From Phaeobacter gallaeciensis (GTDB lineage: Bacteria; Pseudomonadota; Alphaproteobacteria; Rhodobacterales; Rhodobacteraceae), in assembly GCF_001678945.1 (NCBI RefSeq), contig NZ_CP015124.1, forward strand, positions 434,001 to 498,000: a stretch of 64,000 bases of DNA. The letters are read 5' to 3'. The position numbers were made by a program, and so were the translations under genes. The number at the start of each line of letters is the position of its first letter. Position 1 is the stretch's first letter. The notes under the pieces are model-generated. The model was not told the DNA's origin and searched no databases. It saw nothing but the letters and a program-made list of their open reading frames with translations. This document shows positions 8,959-20,036 of this stretch, piece by piece.

Positions 8959-9318
8959 ATGCTCAAAATCATGAACGAAAGCGAAGGGCCCGTCGTCGGT
9001 ATACGGGCCTCCGGGCTTTTGCACGAAGAGGACTACACCACTTTGTTGCCCGAACTCGAAGCGCGTTTTGACACCTACGGCAAACTGCGCCTCCTGTTCT
9101 TCGCGGACAGCGGTTTTGAAGGGTGGGATATCAGGGCCGCCTGGGACGACATGTCTTTCGGGCTAAAGCATGCCTCGGATTTTGAACGTCTCGCCCTTGT
9201 CGGCGCGCCCGATTGGGTCGTCTGGTGCCTCAAGCTCAGCGCGTTCCTGATGAAGGGCGAGGTCAAGGTGTTCGATGGCGATGCGCTTGATGCCGCCTGG
9301 GCTTGGGTGCGGGCTTAA
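8959..9318 (+). CDS. SpoIIAA-like/STAS-type small protein
   Basis: A 119-residue protein of the SpoIIAA-like (PF11964-type) group. It shows MLKIMNESEGPVVGIRASG, a central LRLLFFADSGFEGWDIRAAW segment and SFGLKHASDFERLALVGAPD, typical of this fold, which is related to STAS and lipid-binding CRAL-TRIO-like domains. The function is not established. A GGA-rich ribosome site (AAAGGACCGCAGGACG) precedes the ATG at 8959; an in-frame ATG 12 bases later is also possible. It ends 11 bases from the converging end of atpG, leaving no room for a separate terminator. Confidence 0.8.
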   Translation: MLKIMNESEGPVVGIRASGLLHEEDYTTLLPELEARFDTYGKLRLLFFADSGFEGWDIRAAWDDMSFGLKHASDFERLALVGAPDWVVWCLKLSAFLMKGEVKVFDGDALDAAWAWVRA

Positions 9319-9329
9319 CCCTGTGGGCG

Positions 9330-10187
9330 TTATTTGCCTTCGACCGCCTCGGAGCCAACGATGACATCGAGCATGTCCGATGTCGTCTGCTCCTGCAGGG
9401 CCTGCCGTTCCTCTCTGCGCAACTTGTCGAAACGGGAGTCGATATTGCGCGTCGCCGCATCCATGGTCAGCAGCCGCACATTGTTTTCACAGGCAAGGCT
9501 TTCCATCAATGCATGGGCGATCTTGGCAAAGAGATATTCCCCCGCGAGCCGGTCCAGCAGCTCTGGCGTGGGCAAATGGTGCAACGGCGGCGCAGCAGCG
9601 GCATTCTGCGGGGGATCTGCCGCGAGCGGCAGGACAGAGCGATGCACGACCGCGTAGGTGCCGCTTTTCTCATGCTGGGCAAAGACCACCCGCGCGTGTG
9701 TCGCCCCCATCAACCGGTTGGTCGCCCGCCGCGCAAGTTGCGTCACACCGCTCACTCGCGAAGTCATCGGCAGCGCAATCTCCGGCTGCATGTGCATCTC
9801 GCCCGCCAGGATCTGACCGCGCCGCCCGATCAGCACAAGCCTCTCTTCTGGCATGCGGATCTCTTGCACATGCTCCATGATGCGCGTGTTGAAGCCGCCC
9901 ACGAATCCGTTTTCCGAGGTGATCACCAGCAGGACTGGCGCGCCAGTCTCGTCTGGTGTCTTGCGCCCGGGCAATTGGCTGAGGCTCGCGATCGCGCGGT
10001 CCACCGTGGCACAGAAAGCCTGTGTGCCGATCAGCGCATCCTGAGCTTCGCGTGCCCGCACAGCCGCCATGGATCGCATCGCCGTGACCAGAACGCCAAG
10101 CTGCCCGAGGCTTTCGAGCCGGGCCTCTATGCGGGCAAGTTCAACCACCTGACGCGCCCTCAGCGCGGTGGATGCGGTTGAACTCAT
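9330..10187 (-). CDS. atpG: N-ATPase (alternate F1Fo) gamma subunit
   Basis: Central-stalk subunit of the second F-type ATPase, 285 residues. Start MSSTASTALRARQVVELARIEARLE; the N-terminal helix with LGVLVTAMRSMAA and the C-terminal helix (about 230-285) with NVRLLTMDAATRNID correspond to the coiled-coil rotor shaft of gamma, and the central part has VITSENGFVGGFN. The gene is divergent in sequence from standard AtpG, as expected for N-ATPases. The start overlaps the 3' end of atpA by 47 bases. Last gene of the operon. Confidence 0.88.
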   Translation of the reverse strand: MSSTASTALRARQVVELARIEARLESLGQLGVLVTAMRSMAAVRAREAQDALIGTQAFCATVDRAIASLSQLPGRKTPDETGAPVLLVITSENGFVGGFNTRIMEHVQEIRMPEERLVLIGRRGQILAGEMHMQPEIALPMTSRVSGVTQLARRATNRLMGATHARVVFAQHEKSGTYAVVHRSVLPLAADPPQNAAAAPPLHHLPTPELLDRLAGEYLFAKIAHALMESLACENNVRLLTMDAATRNIDSRFDKLRREERQALQEQTTSDMLDVIVGSEAVEGK

Positions 10188-11685
10188 CCGCGCAGGACCG
10201 CGCGAACTCACGCAGCGCATCGCGCGCCTCATCAGAAAGCGCATGCGTTTTGTCTATTTCGGCCACCACATTGGGGCGCTGGCTTGGCAGGCGCTGCGCC
10301 AGCATCTCCCGAAACTTGGGAATATCCGGCAGCGGCATCTCATCCAGCATGCCGTCGGATATGGCCAGCAGCAGGGCAACCTGCAGCGAAAGCGGCAAGG
10401 GCTGGTACTCGGGCTGCGCGAGGATCGCCCTTAACCGACGGCCATGAGCGATGGTTCTGGCAGTCTTGTCATCCACCATCGCACCAAAACGGGTGAAGAT
10501 TTCCAGCTCAAGGTATTGCGCGTAGTCCAGCTTCAGCGATTGGGCGAGAGACTTGATCGCCTTGGCCTGCGTGGCGCCACCGACGCGACTGACACTCAAT
10601 CCGACGTTCACCGCGGGCTTTTGCCCCTCATAGAACAGTTTCTGCCCCACGATGATCTGCCCATCGGTGATCGAGATCAGGTTGGTGGGAATATAGGCGG
10701 TCAGGTTCTCGGCCTGCGTTTCCGCAATCGGCAGGGCCGTCAGCGAGCCGCCACCAAGATCGGGCGCCAGTTTCGCAGCCCGTTCCAGCAAACGCGAATG
10801 CAGGTAGAAGACATCGCCGGGATAGGCCTCGCGCCCCGGGGGCTTGCGCAGCAGAAGCGACAATTGTCGGTAGACCATCGCATGTTTGGTCAGGTCGTCC
10901 ATCACCAGCAGCGCATGCTGGCCCCGGTCGCGAAAATATTCGGCGATGCTACAGGCCGCAAAGGGGGTGATCCACTGCGCCCCGGGCGCGGCATCAGCGG
11001 CCCCCACAACGAAGATGCAGCGATCAATGGCCCCATGCGCGCGGATGGATTCGACCACGCGCGACACGGTCGAGCTTTTCTGCCCGATGGAGGCGTAGAT
11101 GCAGACGACATCGGTGTCGCGCTGATTGATGATCGTATCGACCGCGATCGAGGTCTTCCCCGTCTTCCGGTCCCCGATGATGAGCTGACGCTGCCCCCGC
11201 CCAAGGGGGATCATCGCGTCGACCACAGTCAGGCCTGTCAGCAAGGGTTCGGTGACAAGATCACGATCAACGATGCCAGGCGCAGGTTTTTCGATCGGAT
11301 CATACCGCGCCGCGACAACCGGCGGCCCACCATCCAGAGGTTCTCCAAGCGGTGATATGATACGCCCCAGCAGCCCATCGCCAACCGGAACCCGTGCGAT
11401 AGTCCCGGTGTTGAAGACCCGGCTGCCTGCGGTGATTTCCTCGTAGGGCGACAACAGCACGCAGCCCAGGCTGTCTTCGGCGATAGTCATCGCCATTCCC
11501 ATGCTGCCATCCTCAAAACGCAAAAGCTCATCAAGACGCGTCTGCCCCAATCCCGAAACATGCGCGACACCGTCCCCGATCTGCTCTACGCGTCCGACCT
11601 GCTCCAGCTCAGGCGCAAGACGGGTCTGCTCCAGCCGGTCGCGGGCGCCGGATATCCAATCAGAAAGCGGGGTTTCCAGAACCAT
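10141..11685 (-). CDS. atpA: N-ATPase (alternate F1Fo) alpha subunit
   Basis: Non-catalytic nucleotide-binding subunit, 514 residues, full length. It has a Walker A GDRKTGKTSIAVDT, the preceding IPLGRGQRQLIIG, and the alpha-specific VYRQLSLLLRKPPGREAYPGD and LPIAETQAENLTAYIPTNLI segments. C-terminal helical domain intact. Four bases after atpF and overlapping atpG, in the N-ATPase order D-C-Q-R-B-E-F-A-G. There is no atpH (delta) gene in the operon. Confidence 0.95.
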   Translation of the reverse strand: MVLETPLSDWISGARDRLEQTRLAPELEQVGRVEQIGDGVAHVSGLGQTRLDELLRFEDGSMGMAMTIAEDSLGCVLLSPYEEITAGSRVFNTGTIARVPVGDGLLGRIISPLGEPLDGGPPVVAARYDPIEKPAPGIVDRDLVTEPLLTGLTVVDAMIPLGRGQRQLIIGDRKTGKTSIAVDTIINQRDTDVVCIYASIGQKSSTVSRVVESIRAHGAIDRCIFVVGAADAAPGAQWITPFAACSIAEYFRDRGQHALLVMDDLTKHAMVYRQLSLLLRKPPGREAYPGDVFYLHSRLLERAAKLAPDLGGGSLTALPIAETQAENLTAYIPTNLISITDGQIIVGQKLFYEGQKPAVNVGLSVSRVGGATQAKAIKSLAQSLKLDYAQYLELEIFTRFGAMVDDKTARTIAHGRRLRAILAQPEYQPLPLSLQVALLLAISDGMLDEMPLPDIPKFREMLAQRLPSQRPNVVAEIDKTHALSDEARDALREFARSCADEFNRIHRAEGASGG

Positions 11686-11688
11686 GGC

Positions 11689-12423
11689 TCAGACCTCCAG
11701 CGACTGCGCGGCGCGTTTCAGCCGGTCGGCCACGGAAAACCGCAGGACGGCATGTGGGAAATGCAATTCCGCCCCACCAAGGATCTCGGCCTTTTCAGTG
11801 AAAACCACGGCTACGTCCGCCCCGAAATACTTGGACAGGCAGGCATTCCAGGCCGCCTTCTCCTCATCCGAGAGGCCATGAGCCATCACCACGGTCATTG
11901 CAGCATCCTTGGCCTGCAGGTCGACCTTGAGCGTGTCGAGATCGCCCTGTGCCAGACCGTCAAGATGGGCCTGAACCTGCGCAAGGGTTTCCGGAACTGT
12001 ACAGGGACCACGAAGCGCCACCCGCGCCAGATCTGTCGCAAGCGCCTCAATCTGCTGCTTGAGCGATTGCAGCGCCTGATGTTTGTCCTCTTCGATTTTT
12101 GCACGCGCGTCTGTCAGCAGCTGCGCTGCCTCTTTGCGCGCCGCCTCAAGGCGTTTATCCCTTTCGGCCTCTAGGGATTTGTGAAAGTCGGCTTCCCGTT
12201 CCTGCCGCTCTGCGGCAAGCTGCGCAGTCTTGTCCTCATAGGTGCGCCGGACGGCCTGCGCTTCTTCCAGTTGGTCCTTGGCCGCATCGCTTGCGGCCTT
12301 GTCCGCCGCTTCACGCTCTTGGATGATCCTGCGGATCGGACGATAAAGAAACCGGCTCAGAAGCCAGATGACGATCAGGAAATTGACAGTCTGAAGTCCC
12401 AGTGTCCACCAGTCGATCTGCAT
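11689..12423 (-). CDS. atpF: N-ATPase Fo b subunit (long form)
   Basis: Peripheral-stalk subunit, 244 residues, much longer than the standard b subunit of about 160. One N-terminal membrane helix (TLGLQTVNFLIVIWLLSRFLY) is followed by a charged coiled coil (about residues 35-135, AADKAASDAAKDQLEEAQ and similar). The extra C-terminal ~100 residues end AVLRFSVADRLKRAAQSLEV. N-ATPase operons lack a delta gene; I infer that this C-terminal part may take over the delta-like connection to F1. Confidence 0.88.
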   Translation of the reverse strand: MQIDWWTLGLQTVNFLIVIWLLSRFLYRPIRRIIQEREAADKAASDAAKDQLEEAQAVRRTYEDKTAQLAAERQEREADFHKSLEAERDKRLEAARKEAAQLLTDARAKIEEDKHQALQSLKQQIEALATDLARVALRGPCTVPETLAQVQAHLDGLAQGDLDTLKVDLQAKDAAMTVVMAHGLSDEEKAAWNACLSKYFGADVAVVFTEKAEILGGAELHFPHAVLRFSVADRLKRAAQSLEV

Positions 12424-12425
12424 TC

Positions 12426-12671
12426 TCAGCCCACAAACGGATTGGCGTAAAGAAGCAGCAGCGCGATGACGAGACAGTAGATCGCCATGGTTTCGATCAT
12501 GGCGAGGCCAACAAACAGCGTCCGCGATAATGTCGCGGCGGCCTCTGGTTGCCGGGAAATTGCCTCCATCGCCGCAGCGATGGCACGCCCCTCGCTATAG
12601 GCGGGCATGATCGCACCGAATGACACGGCGACTGCCGCTCCGATGACGCTGACATGTTCGATATAGTCCAT
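12426..12671 (-). CDS. atpE: N-ATPase Fo c subunit (rotor ring)
   Basis: An 81-residue two-helix proteolipid. Helix 2 carries the ion site as MIETMAIY: Glu60, Thr61 and Tyr65 match the E-S/T-x3-Y sodium-type signature. Helix 1 has PAYSEGRA with Glu27 where sodium c-rings have Gln. The loop SRQPEA is the conserved RQP motif. So each subunit has two carboxylates, a feature known from N-type c-rings. Hydrophobic helices span about residues 8-25 and 52-76. Between atpB and atpF in the operon. Confidence 0.95.
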   Translation of the reverse strand: MDYIEHVSVIGAAVAVSFGAIMPAYSEGRAIAAAMEAISRQPEAAATLSRTLFVGLAMIETMAIYCLVIALLLLYANPFVG

Positions 12672-12684
12672 GATTTCCCTTTCC

Positions 12685-13353
12685 TTATGTCTCGACCGCG
12701 CCGACAGCGGCAGCGATGTAGACGGCGGCGAGAACGGTGAAGATGTAGGCCTGGATTATCCCGATCAGGATCCCGAGCAGCAAAAACGGGACCGGAACCA
12801 GTAGGCCGGTCAGAAACACCACGATGGCCAAGACGAACTCGTGGCTCATCATGTTGCCGAACAGGCGGATCATCAGCGAAAAGGTCCGCGTCAGCTCCGA
12901 CAGGATATTCAGCGGCAGAAGAAGCGGGCTCGGCTCCAGATAGTGCCGCAGATATGGCCCCGTGCCGCGAATCTTCAGACCGTAGAAATGCACCGACAGG
13001 AAGACGATCAACGCCAGCGCGGCGGGCGTCTCAATATGTCCGGTGGGCGGTGTGGCACCGGGCAGCACAGCCGCAAGATTGGCAAGGCAGAGGAACAGAA
13101 ATAGTGACCCAAGCAGCGGCAGGAAGGGCCAGGGATCACGCCCGAGGATCTCGCGCAGCTGTTTCACGATGGCGAGCAGCACAACTTCGAGCGCCGCCTG
13201 AACAGGGCCGGCATCATGGGCGGGTTTGCGCAAGGCGATGCCCAGGAACGCTGCCATGGCCAGCATCAACGCCCAGGTCGTGACCACGGCGCGGCTGATC
13301 GGCACCGGGCCGATGTGAAACAGGATATCGGGCAGCAGCGGGCTCGCGTCCAT
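12685..13353 (-). CDS. atpB: N-ATPase Fo a subunit
   Basis: Multi-helix stator channel subunit, 222 residues, starting MDASPLLPDILFHIGPVPIS. The conserved helix SELTRTFSLMIRLFGNMMSHE contains the stator Arg in MIRLFGN, which faces the c-ring carboxylate. GIIQAYIFTVLAAVYIAAAV forms the last helix. The frame stays open upstream, but ATG at 13353 gives the family start and overlaps the atpR stop by one base (TGATG). Confidence 0.93.
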   Translation of the reverse strand: MDASPLLPDILFHIGPVPISRAVVTTWALMLAMAAFLGIALRKPAHDAGPVQAALEVVLLAIVKQLREILGRDPWPFLPLLGSLFLFLCLANLAAVLPGATPPTGHIETPAALALIVFLSVHFYGLKIRGTGPYLRHYLEPSPLLLPLNILSELTRTFSLMIRLFGNMMSHEFVLAIVVFLTGLLVPVPFLLLGILIGIIQAYIFTVLAAVYIAAAVGAVET

Positions 13354-13640
13354 CAGCCTTGTCCTTTGACCCGCCGGATGGCGATCATGCGCGCCGCGAT
13401 GAACCCCAGCAGCGTCAGGATCAGCGGCGCCGTGCCCTGCAAGGCCGCCAGGGCGAACACCCCGGTTGCCAGCACCAGCCGCAGGACAACGAACACCGCC
13501 GCGCGGCGCCATCCCGCATCGGCTTCGATTGCCGCAACCGTGCGCCCCAAAAGGACAAAATAGACAGCCCCCAGGACGAGGCCCGCAAGCAGCCAGGGAA
13601 GCAGGTTCAGGAATTGGCTCAACAAAAGGTATAATGTCAT
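13353..13640 (-). CDS. atpR: N-ATPase subunit AtpR
   Basis: A 95-residue hydrophobic protein with about three membrane helices (FLNLLPWLLAGLVLGAVYFV; AAVFVVLRLVLATGVFAL; TAPLILTLLGFIAARMIAI). AtpR is the small membrane protein specific to N-ATPase operons, thought to help assemble or stabilise the c-ring. The position between atpQ and atpB and the four-base overlap with atpQ support the call more than the sequence alone does. Confidence 0.85.
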   Translation of the reverse strand: MTLYLLLSQFLNLLPWLLAGLVLGAVYFVLLGRTVAAIEADAGWRRAAVFVVLRLVLATGVFALAALQGTAPLILTLLGFIAARMIAIRRVKGQG

Positions 13641-13920
13641 TTCTCATTCATCCTGTGCCATGCAAGGAAAAAGCCGAAACAGGCGCCCGCAAATGTCAGG
13701 GCGCCGCTGAAGGTAACACCGGTGCCCAGCTTACTATCAAGCCACCGGCCCAAAAAAACGCCGAGCAGCGTTGGCGCGACGATGAGCCAGCCCAGCGCGC
13801 CGATCATCGAAAGGTTCTTCCACAGGGGACGTTCGCCCTCCTCCTGCCATTTCTGGCGCCGGTCCTGGGTTGTGCGGATGACCTTCAGCATTTCATCGCG
13901 TTCGTTGTTGTCCGGATCGC

Positions 13921-13924
<4 letters not shown>
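13637..13924 (-). CDS. atpQ: N-ATPase AtpQ (AtpI-like) subunit
   Basis: A 95-residue AtpI-related protein with a charged N-terminus (DRRQKWQEEGERPLWKN) and two membrane helices (LSMIGALGWLIVAPTLLGVFLGRWLD and FSGALTFAGACFGFFLAWHRM). AtpQ/AtpI proteins are assembly factors for the c-ring and possibly Mg transporters. Overlaps atpC upstream and atpR downstream by four bases each. Confidence 0.87.
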
Positions 13925-16707
<2,783 letters not shown>

Positions 16708-16809
16708 GTTTTGTCCCTTTACCGACGCAGCCTTTTCCCAGGAGACCACCAAAAAGCTGGGATCGCCTCCAATTCCCGACCGACGATAAAGCGGTCCTGC
16801 GCCTACGCT

Positions 16810-16823
16810 TTGACATAAATCAG
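16810..16823. promoter_or_regulatory. FNR-like box between usp and hlyD genes
   Basis: TTGACATAAATCAG resembles TTGAT-N4-ATCAA with one mismatch in each half (eight of ten). It sits at the middle of the 218-base divergent region, about 102 bases from each start codon, and could serve both directions. The match is weaker than the box at 6457. Confidence 0.5.
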
Positions 16824-16925
16824 GGATCGCAGCTGCCGCCGTTCCTATGGTCGCGCCTATGAACCTGACGTTCAAAACATGTGCAGACTGGCTGAGGCTG
16901 TCATGACGGGGAGACCGGCATCGCA

Positions 16926-17885
16926 ATGATGAGTTTCATGGTGCAGGCGACACGGGCGCTCTTCGCCCTGCCTTTTCTAATTCCGTCTTGTCAGGGACCC
17001 GATACGCATGTGGCGCTGGGCGTGCTTGCGCGCGAACGCGTTGCTCTCACCGCGACCGCCAACGAGATCATAACCGAGTTGCCCGTCGCTGAAGGTCAGA
17101 GCGTGACGGCGGGGACGGTTCTAGTCCAACTTGATGACAGGCTGGCGCAAGCCAACCTTGATGTGACGCTGGCAAACCGGGCGCAGGCGCAGGCCGATCT
17201 GGAGCGGCTGCAAACCGGCGCGCGCGAGGAAGAAATCGCGATTGCACAATCCCGGGTCGATGGAACCCGGGCCGTCTATCACGAGGCGCAGAGTACGGTC
17301 GAGCGCAACAGCCAGTTGCTGAAACGCGGGACGATCACGCAGGCCAGCCTTGATCAGGACATCGCGCGGCGCAATGCCGCGCTGGCGGAACTGCAAAGCG
17401 CCGAACAGGCCTTGCTGGAAATCGAAACCGGCGCGCGCGAAGAGGACATTCGCATTGCCGAGGCCAAGCTGAGAGCAGCCGATGCGCAGGTCGCTGCCGA
17501 GCAGATCCGGCTGCAGAACCTCACAATCGTCGCATCCCGTGATGGCATTCTCGACAACCTGCCCTGGAGCCTCGGAGAGCGCGTGCCGATGGGCAGCCCG
17601 GTGGCAATCCTGTTGACGGATGATCGACCCTTTGCCCGGATCTATGTTCCGGAACCCGCCCGGGCAGGCCTCAAGATCGGCGCAGAAGTGCAGGTTGAGG
17701 TCGATGGGATCGAGGGCCGCTTTTCCGGCACGGTTCGCTGGATCAAGTCCGAGCCTGCCTTCACGCCCTATTACGCCTTGAACAAGGAACAGCGCAGCCG
17801 CCTTGTCTATATGGCCGAAGTGGACATGCCACCGCAGGCCGGTGATCTTCCGGTCGGATTGCCCGTGACGGCCTATCTGCCATGA
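16926..17885 (+). CDS. HlyD/YbhG-type periplasmic adaptor of an ABC exporter
   Basis: Membrane-fusion (adaptor) protein, 319 residues. An N-terminal hydrophobic segment (ALFALPFLIPSCQG) is either a signal peptide with a loose lipobox or a membrane anchor. A biotinyl-lipoyl half (NEIITELPVAEGQSVTAGTVL) is followed by a long alpha-helical hairpin (about residues 75-200, repeated LQTGAREEEI and IETGAREEDI), then the second lipoyl half and beta-barrel. The repeat TGAREE(D/E)I is typical of YbhG-like proteins. The stop overlaps the ATPase start by four bases. Confidence 0.88.
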   Translation: MMSFMVQATRALFALPFLIPSCQGPDTHVALGVLARERVALTATANEIITELPVAEGQSVTAGTVLVQLDDRLAQANLDVTLANRAQAQADLERLQTGAREEEIAIAQSRVDGTRAVYHEAQSTVERNSQLLKRGTITQASLDQDIARRNAALAELQSAEQALLEIETGAREEDIRIAEAKLRAADAQVAAEQIRLQNLTIVASRDGILDNLPWSLGERVPMGSPVAILLTDDRPFARIYVPEPARAGLKIGAEVQVEVDGIEGRFSGTVRWIKSEPAFTPYYALNKEQRSRLVYMAEVDMPPQAGDLPVGLPVTAYLP

Positions 17886-18820
17886 GCGGAGTTGTCGTGG
17901 AAACCCATGGGCTGACCCGCATGTTCGGGACCAAGACGGCGGTCGACAAGGTTGATCTGAAGATCACCAAAGGTACAGTCTACGGCCTGCTGGGCCCAAA
18001 CGGATCGGGCAAGACCACCGCCATGCGCATGCTGCTTGGTTTGCTGAAACCCACCGCCGGTGAGGCTCTGGTTCTGGGTACGCGGCTTCCGGGCAATGCA
18101 GAACCGCTCAAACGCCACATCGGATATATGACGCAGGGTTTCACGCATTACCGCGACCTGACCGTTCTGGAGAACCTCGGCTTCATCGCCGATATCCACG
18201 ATTTCGGCGGCCGCCGAAAACGCGCCCGGATCAAAGAACTGCTCGACACCTACGATCTGGCCGCGCAGGCCGATAAATTTGCCGGTGAGATGAGCGGGGG
18301 GCAGCGCCAGCGTCTTGCGCTGGCCGCGACGGTTCTGCACCGGCCCGAGTTGTTGTTTCTGGATGAGCCCACTGCCGCGGTCGATCCGGAAACACGGCGC
18401 AGTTTCTGGGAACAGCTGTTTGATCTGGTCGAGGGCGGAACCACGATTATCGTGTCCACCCACCTGATGGATGAAGCCGAACGCTGCCACCAGATCGCGA
18501 TCCTGGATCAGGGGCGAAAACGGGCTGAAGGTGCGCCGCGTGATCTGATGGCGCGCGTGCAGGGGCGCGTCATCGAAGTCTCGGGTCCGGACCTGAGGTC
18601 CGTCCGCCGCCATCTTTCGACCACCACAGGTATTTTGTCGGTGGCGCAGGTCGGATCGCGGCTGCGTGTGCTTGTCGCCCCGGAAACCGATGATCCGCAA
18701 GCGACGGTGGCGGCGGCCGTTGCGGAGTTTGCAGAGATCCAAACGCAGCCCACGCGCCCCAACCTTGAGGACGTGTTCGTGCTGGCCACAGGGGAAAGAG
18801 TCGCGGAGAGGACGGCGTGA
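17882..18820 (+). CDS. ABC exporter ATPase (YbhF-like)
   Basis: ATP-binding subunit, 312 residues. Walker A GPNGSGKTTAMRM, Q-loop YMTQGFTHY, signature MSGGQRQRLALA, Walker B LLFLDEPTAAVD and H-loop STHLMDEAERC are intact. The C-terminal ~90 residues are the DrrA-type tail. YbhF has two ATPase domains, this has one. It lies between the adaptor and the permease with four-base overlaps on both sides. Confidence 0.92.
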   Translation: MSGVVVETHGLTRMFGTKTAVDKVDLKITKGTVYGLLGPNGSGKTTAMRMLLGLLKPTAGEALVLGTRLPGNAEPLKRHIGYMTQGFTHYRDLTVLENLGFIADIHDFGGRRKRARIKELLDTYDLAAQADKFAGEMSGGQRQRLALAATVLHRPELLFLDEPTAAVDPETRRSFWEQLFDLVEGGTTIIVSTHLMDEAERCHQIAILDQGRKRAEGAPRDLMARVQGRVIEVSGPDLRSVRRHLSTTTGILSVAQVGSRLRVLVAPETDDPQATVAAAVAEFAEIQTQPTRPNLEDVFVLATGERVAERTA

Positions 18821-19962
18821 TCTCCTACCGGCATATCCTCGCCATCATCCGCAAGGAGTTACTGCAACTGCGTCGGGACCGGCTGACCTTTGGCATGATT
18901 GTGATGATCCCGCTGATCCAGCTGGTCCTGTTCGGCTATGCGATCAACACGGAGGTGCGCCACATCCCCGCCGCCATCGTCGATCAGAGCAATACGGACG
19001 TCAGCCGCGCGCTGGTGCAGATGGTAGAAGCCACCCAGGTGGTCCGCTTTGAAAGCCGGTTCGCCACGGTGGCCGAGGCCGAAGGCGCGATCATGCGGGC
19101 CGAAGTCCGAGCGGCCTTCATCATTCCGAAGGACGTCAGCCAGCGCCTTGTCCGCAATCCGGCGGTGGGCGCACGGTTTTCCCAGGGCGCAACGGACACC
19201 ACCGCGCGCCCCGTCGCCCAATGGATCGCGGATGGGTCGGACACGCTGGTGGCCGGCGCGATCCGGTCCCTGCGCACCATGCCGCTTGAGGCGCTGCTGC
19301 GCCAACCATCGACCCGTCCCACCCCCACCTTTGAAGTCGCCTTGTTTTACAACCCCGAGCAACGAACCGTGGTCAATATCGTGCCCGGCCTGGTCGGGAT
19401 CATCCTGACGATGACGATGATCATGTTCACCGCCGCGGCAATCGTACGCGAATCCGAACGGGGCAATATGGAGATGCTCATCGCGACCCCCATCCGTCCG
19501 CTGGAGCTGATGATCGGGAAGATCGTGCCCTTTGTCGGGATCGGCCTGATACAGGTTACCATCATCCTCGGGCTTGGATGGGCCTTGTTTTCGGTCACCA
19601 CCACCGCGTCGGTTTGGACCTTGCTGGTGGTGACCCTGCTTTTCATCATCGCGAGTCTGTCGCTTGGGCTGGTCATCTCCACGATTGCCAAGAACCAGCT
19701 TCAGGCGATGCAGATGACGATTTTCGTGCTGCTGCCCTCGATCCTTTTGTCGGGGTTCATGTTTCCCTACGAGGGCATGCCGGAAGGCGCGCAGCGCCTG
19801 GCCGATCTGCTGCCGGTCACGCATTTTCTGCGGATCATCCGCGGCGTCTTTCTACGCGATGCCGGATTGGCCGACGTTCTGCCCGACGCTGCCTGGTTGA
19901 TCGGCTTTGCGGTGCTGGGAATGACCATTGCATCGCTGCGGTTCAGGAAAAGGCTTGATTGA
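18817..19962 (+). CDS. ABC-2 type permease (YbhS/YbhR-like)
   Basis: Membrane subunit, 381 residues, with one N-terminal helix (LTFGMIVMIPLIQLVLFGYAI), a large periplasmic loop (about residues 45-170) and five C-terminal helices including GNMEMLIATPIRPLELMIGK, the hallmark of ABC2 permeases. YbhGFSR-type pumps have two permeases; only one gene is here, so the transporter is presumably a homodimer. The substrate is unknown, possibly a drug or hydrophobic compound. Confidence 0.9.
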   Translation: MISYRHILAIIRKELLQLRRDRLTFGMIVMIPLIQLVLFGYAINTEVRHIPAAIVDQSNTDVSRALVQMVEATQVVRFESRFATVAEAEGAIMRAEVRAAFIIPKDVSQRLVRNPAVGARFSQGATDTTARPVAQWIADGSDTLVAGAIRSLRTMPLEALLRQPSTRPTPTFEVALFYNPEQRTVVNIVPGLVGIILTMTMIMFTAAAIVRESERGNMEMLIATPIRPLELMIGKIVPFVGIGLIQVTIILGLGWALFSVTTTASVWTLLVVTLLFIIASLSLGLVISTIAKNQLQAMQMTIFVLLPSILLSGFMFPYEGMPEGAQRLADLLPVTHFLRIIRGVFLRDAGLADVLPDAAWLIGFAVLGMTIASLRFRKRLD

Positions 19963-20036
19963 ATGCAGATGCTTGGAAACATGACACCGCAGAGAAGGGC
20001 GATGTCGAAACACGCCAAAGGAGCGGATCAAGGCCG

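Noticed and set aside
19959-20036. Earlier TTG start for the MHS transporter
   Set aside because: The extra 26 residues are charged and unlike the family; ATG 20037 leads directly into the conserved N-terminus.
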